Below, piece after piece: positions 61,178 to 64,000 of a stretch of 64,000 bases of DNA. Source of the stretch: CAYJNO01 sp964371715 (GTDB taxonomy: Bacteria; Bacillota_I; Bacilli_A; Erysipelotrichales; Erysipelotrichaceae); assembly GCA_964371715.1 (NCBI GenBank), contig CAYJNO010000001.1:62001-126000 (forward strand), given 5' to 3'. The notes under the pieces were generated by a model, which saw nothing but the letters and a program-made list of their open reading frames with translations, did not search any database and was not told the origin of the DNA. The stretch's first letter is position 1, and the number at the start of each line of letters is the position of its first letter. The position numbers were made by a program, and so were the translations under genes.

Positions 61178-62683
61178 CTATTTCTCTAATGTTATATTTT
61201 TTTTATGGTTTATAGTCACTGGTGAATTATTCATGATATATTCAGCAATTATTTCTACCATTTCCTTACCATCATCAGCTAGTACTTCAAGTTCTTTTAA
61301 TACATCATAATTTCCACCACCAGCATATCGATAGTTATTAACAACCATTGTAAAATCATCATTATTACTTATTTCTTTTCCATCTATAGACATACTGATA
61401 ATACGATTTCCAATTGGATTTGATACTTTAATTACATAATCTATACCATCAATCATATCATATTCAAAATGTAATGGTTTTGGATTAATAAATGCATTTG
61501 AAACAACAATTTCATTATCATCCAAAGCAAAATACTTTGCAGCATTTTCTAAATATCTTTTTAATTGTTCACCATTTATCTTTACTTTAATAAGTGTATT
61601 TGGATAAACATATGTTGAAACTACATCACGCATTGTAATGCATTGGTTAAATCCTTTAGCTTGATTAAATAAAGAGATAGCACTTAAATCCGCTTTATAA
61701 TGATCTAATTGTATCTGATTTAAGAATGACACAACTTCATGCTTATCAAATCTTGCTTGATATTCATCATGTACTAAACAATCATTATCCTTAAAATTAC
61801 CTAATGCGTTATCTAACCAAACTTGTGTTTGAGATTCTTCATCATGTATTAAATCCATAATATTTTGATCAATTTCAAAATCAGCTTTAACTAATTTAGA
61901 GTTTATTTTTTTTGTATTCAAATCTATTTCGGCAAATGCTAGTTCCATTCCGTTATATGTAGCTTGCATTATATGTGTATCATTTATTGTATTAATAATT
62001 GAACGATGTTGATGACCCGTTAAAAATAAATCAATTTCTTCAATTTCATTAATTATTTTATAACCTTGATTGTCATAACTTGGAATTTCAAGTTCGCTAC
62101 CATCTAAGTTTTTTTCAAAACCTCCATGATATACTACAATTAAATAATCCCATTTCTCATTTTTTTTAAGATACTGAATAGTGTCGTAAACAAAATCAAA
62201 TGCATTTTTAAAACTTAATCCTTCAATATTTTCTTGTAATTCCCAATTTGAAATATAATCATTAGTAGCACCTATGATAATTACATCTTTATTTTCAATT
62301 CTATGTTTTTTATAATTAAATTTAAAAGTATCGCTTCCCTCAATATTACCTGTTATACATTGAGCATCCAAGTCGTCAATAAATCTTTTTAAAACATCTT
62401 GATGATAATTAAAGTCATGGTTTCCTATATTGTAGTAGTCATATTTTAATTCATTTAAACATAATGCCATTGGATTAATTTTTTCTTCATTAAATAGGTG
62501 ATGATAATATGTTAAAGGAGAACCTTGTAAAATATCACCATTATCAATTAATAACGTATTTTCGTCTTTATTTTCACGTATAAAACTAGCTAAGCGAGAT
62601 AATCCTTGCTTAGCTAATTGTTTATTTGAATATAGATATGGACTGATATATCCATGTAAGTCTGTTGTAAATATTATTTTCAT
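61178..62683 (-). CDS. 5'-nucleotidase/2',3'-cyclic phosphodiesterase family protein
   Basis: A 501-residue enzyme with N-terminal metallophosphatase domain (TTDLHGYISPY, LIDNGDILQGSP, NIGNHDFNY, VVYHGG, LTGHQHRS) and the C-terminal nucleotidase substrate domain (NTLIKVKINGEQLKRYLE, NNYRYAGGGNYD). Members hydrolyse 5'-nucleotides, UDP-sugars or 2',3'-cyclic nucleotides. There is no signal peptide, so it looks cytosolic, unlike most. It follows the PhnE-like permease by 8 nt. Confidence 0.93.
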   Translation of the reverse strand: MKIIFTTDLHGYISPYLYSNKQLAKQGLSRLASFIRENKDENTLLIDNGDILQGSPLTYYHHLFNEEKINPMALCLNELKYDYYNIGNHDFNYHQDVLKRFIDDLDAQCITGNIEGSDTFKFNYKKHRIENKDVIIIGATNDYISNWELQENIEGLSFKNAFDFVYDTIQYLKKNEKWDYLIVVYHGGFEKNLDGSELEIPSYDNQGYKIINEIEEIDLFLTGHQHRSIINTINDTHIMQATYNGMELAFAEIDLNTKKINSKLVKADFEIDQNIMDLIHDEESQTQVWLDNALGNFKDNDCLVHDEYQARFDKHEVVSFLNQIQLDHYKADLSAISLFNQAKGFNQCITMRDVVSTYVYPNTLIKVKINGEQLKRYLENAAKYFALDDNEIVVSNAFINPKPLHFEYDMIDGIDYVIKVSNPIGNRIISMSIDGKEISNNDDFTMVVNNYRYAGGGNYDVLKELEVLADDGKEMVEIIAEYIMNNSPVTINHKKNITLEK

Positions 62684-62691
62684 GTTAATAC

Positions 62692-63495
62692 CTATGCTAA
62701 TCTAACTCTTATTTTAGTTGAGATAAACTCAATAATTAATACTAGTACTATTAAACCTACTAATAAAATACCTACATCACTCCATCTACCACCACTCATT
62801 GCAAAGTTTAATGGAGCACCAATACCTCCAGCTCCAACTAGTCCTAAAACTGAAGCATTTTTTACATTAATATCATAGCGATATATTGTAATAGAAATAA
62901 TATTTGTCATTAATTGAGGTAAAATTCCAAATCTAATTTTCTGAAATGTATTACAACCAGATGCATCTAATGCTTCTGAAATACCTGGTTCAAGATCTTC
63001 AATTACTTCAATAAATAATTTTGAACACATCCCAATTGAAGTTGCAGCAAGTGTTAATACACCTGCAAAAGCCCCAGGTCCTGTCACACTAATAAACATT
63101 ATCCCGTATACAAATACAGGAAATGTTCGTAATACAGTAATTATAAATACACCAATAACATTAATATATTTAGGTGTTATATTTCTTGAAGATACAAAGG
63201 CTAATGGTAATGAAATTATTGCACCTATTAAAGTACCTAAAAATGCAATGATTGCTGTTTCCATTAATAAATATAATAAACCTGTATTTCCAAAATCTAA
63301 TGCTAAATCCATAGAAGGACTTAAAATTCCACTTATAATATTTTCAGCAACTCTTGACCCAGCTTCTGAAATACCATTATAATCTATTGTTAATATAGAA
63401 GGAACTACGATAAGCGCGATTACAATAAGACTAGCTAATGTTCTAATCCATGTTTTCGGACGCATATTATATTGATCTATAACGTTTAACTTCAT
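62692..63495 (-). CDS. phnE: PhnE-like phosphonate ABC permease (second)
   Basis: A 267-residue permease: N-terminal helix, six membrane segments, and the BPD loop EALDASGCNTFQKIRFGILPQ. The C-terminal NVKNASVLGLVGAGGIGAPL is typical of PhnE (phosphonate/phosphate-ester import). The start overlaps the previous permease gene stop by one base. Confidence 0.92.
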   Translation of the reverse strand: MKLNVIDQYNMRPKTWIRTLASLIVIALIVVPSILTIDYNGISEAGSRVAENIISGILSPSMDLALDFGNTGLLYLLMETAIIAFLGTLIGAIISLPLAFVSSRNITPKYINVIGVFIITVLRTFPVFVYGIMFISVTGPGAFAGVLTLAATSIGMCSKLFIEVIEDLEPGISEALDASGCNTFQKIRFGILPQLMTNIISITIYRYDINVKNASVLGLVGAGGIGAPLNFAMSGGRWSDVGILLVGLIVLVLIIEFISTKIRVRLA

Positions 63496-64000
63496 TAGTT
63501 TAATTTCCCCCTAATCTTCCTAGAGATTGACTCAATAATAACAACGACGATTATTAGAGAAATTAATACCATAGCTGTTCTTTCATAAAGTGTCCAACCT
63601 AATGTTTCGCTTAAAATTAATCCAATTCCGCCTGCTCCTACATAACCTAATATTGCAGCACTTCTAACATTCATTTCAAAATTATATAGAATCATTGAAT
63701 AATAATATGGTTTAATTTGAGGATAAACACTATATTTTATACATCTAAATAAGCTTGCTCCTGTTGATTCTAATGCTTCAAATGGTCCCATATCAACAGT
63801 TTCAATTTGCTCATATAACATTTTTGATGCAATTGCAAATGTAAATATTGATATTGCAAGTGTACCTGCAAATGTTCCTACTCCAAATATATATACTGAA
63901 ATTAGAGCATATACTAAAACTGGAATGGTTCTTAGTAAACTTAATAATGTTCTTAATATAGTAATAACATATTTATTTTTAATAATGTTAGTTGCATTTA
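63495..64000 (-). CDS. phnE: PhnE-like phosphonate ABC permease (first, partial)
   Basis: The frame stays open to the right edge of the window, so the 5' end is missing and the visible 168 residues are the C-terminal two-thirds. Seen: LRTIPVLVYALISVYIFGVG, the EAA-type loop ALESTGASLFRCIKYSVYPQ, and NVRSAAILGYVGAGGIGLIL. An internal ATG at 63821 should not be taken as the start. The upstream genes off the window should be the binding protein and ATPase. Confidence 0.9.
   Translation of the reverse strand, partial: NATNIIKNKYVITILRTLLSLLRTIPVLVYALISVYIFGVGTFAGTLAISIFTFAIASKMLYEQIETVDMGPFEALESTGASLFRCIKYSVYPQIKPYYYSMILYNFEMNVRSAAILGYVGAGGIGLILSETLGWTLYERTAMVLISLIIVVVIIESISRKIRGKLN

Noticed and set aside
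63822..64000. Non-coding gap at the right edge
   Set aside because: The frame of the PhnE permease stays open to the edge and encodes recognisable permease segments (LRTIPVLVYAL, FGVGTFAGTL).
1..64000. Prophage, insertion sequence, integrase or toxin-antitoxin genes
   Set aside because: No transposase, integrase, phage structural or toxin motifs were seen in any plausible coding frame.

Overview
The window is a very AT-rich chromosomal stretch from a low-GC, anaerobic Bacillota-type bacterium. The evidence is a T-box leucyl-tRNA synthetase leader, an FMN riboswitch on an ECF vitamin transporter, EzrA, ScpA/ScpB, and two blocks of Bacillus-like gene order (ezrA-nifS-thiI beside rpsD, and murC-ytxG-ytxH-ccpA). 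MurC and EzrA imply a wall and a Firmicutes divisome. The base composition and gene set would fit a lineage near the Mollicutes (Haloplasma/Izemoplasma/Erysipelotrichia-like), but that placement is inference. TGA is used as a normal stop in several ATGA overlaps and Trp is TGG, so the standard bacterial code applies. I see no insertion sequence, prophage or CRISPR array.

Layout. 1-4 kb: MacB-like ATPase (cut by the window edge) and MacA-like adaptor, divergent from an OmpR-type two-component system, with a large inverted operator between them. 4-5.3 kb: a Cys-rich unknown and a metallophosphoesterase. 5.3-16.2 kb: a twelve-gene, tightly overlapping minus-strand operon encoding an NAD(P)-linked four-subunit [FeFe] hydrogenase (HndA, B, C, D). 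Mixed into it are a PAS-containing sensory H-cluster protein, a SpoIIE-type phosphatase, two stand-alone HATPase proteins, two small DRTGG-like proteins, a PHP phosphoesterase and a degenerate H-cluster/ferredoxin protein. 16.4-21.2 kb: gpsA, der, cmk and a long acidic tail-anchored protein. 21.4-23.2 kb: an H-cluster-like sensor fused to a GGDEF diguanylate cyclase, the most striking gene here.

23-30 kb: AraC regulator and sugar isomerase-like protein, an iron-siderophore ABC operon with a perfect palindrome at its promoter, ribU with FMN riboswitch, rubrerythrin. 30-36.4 kb: a two-component system and the T-box leuS-scpA-scpB operon. 36.6-40 kb: hemolysin III family protein, DegV, a YtqA-like radical SAM protein and an apparently dead metallophosphoesterase. 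40-46 kb: aminopeptidase P, thiI, nifS, ezrA and rpsD with a candidate S4 autoregulatory leader. 46-51.6 kb: ccpA, ytxH/ytxG-like, murC, an acidic unknown, a lipoprotein, radC. 51.7 kb: tRNA-Leu(CAA). 52-64 kb: ABC-F ATPase, a membrane GGDEF protein, a CoA/pantothenate operon (panT-coaBC-coaX-maf-small ORFs-SDR), and a transport operon with two PhnE-like permeases, a 5'-nucleotidase-family enzyme and an AEC carrier.

Taken together, the cell probably ferments with H2 evolution from NADH plus ferredoxin, watches H2 or redox state through several non-catalytic H-cluster proteins, and passes that information to a phosphatase/kinase-like switch and to c-di-GMP. Functional statements rest on motifs read by eye; no database search was possible.
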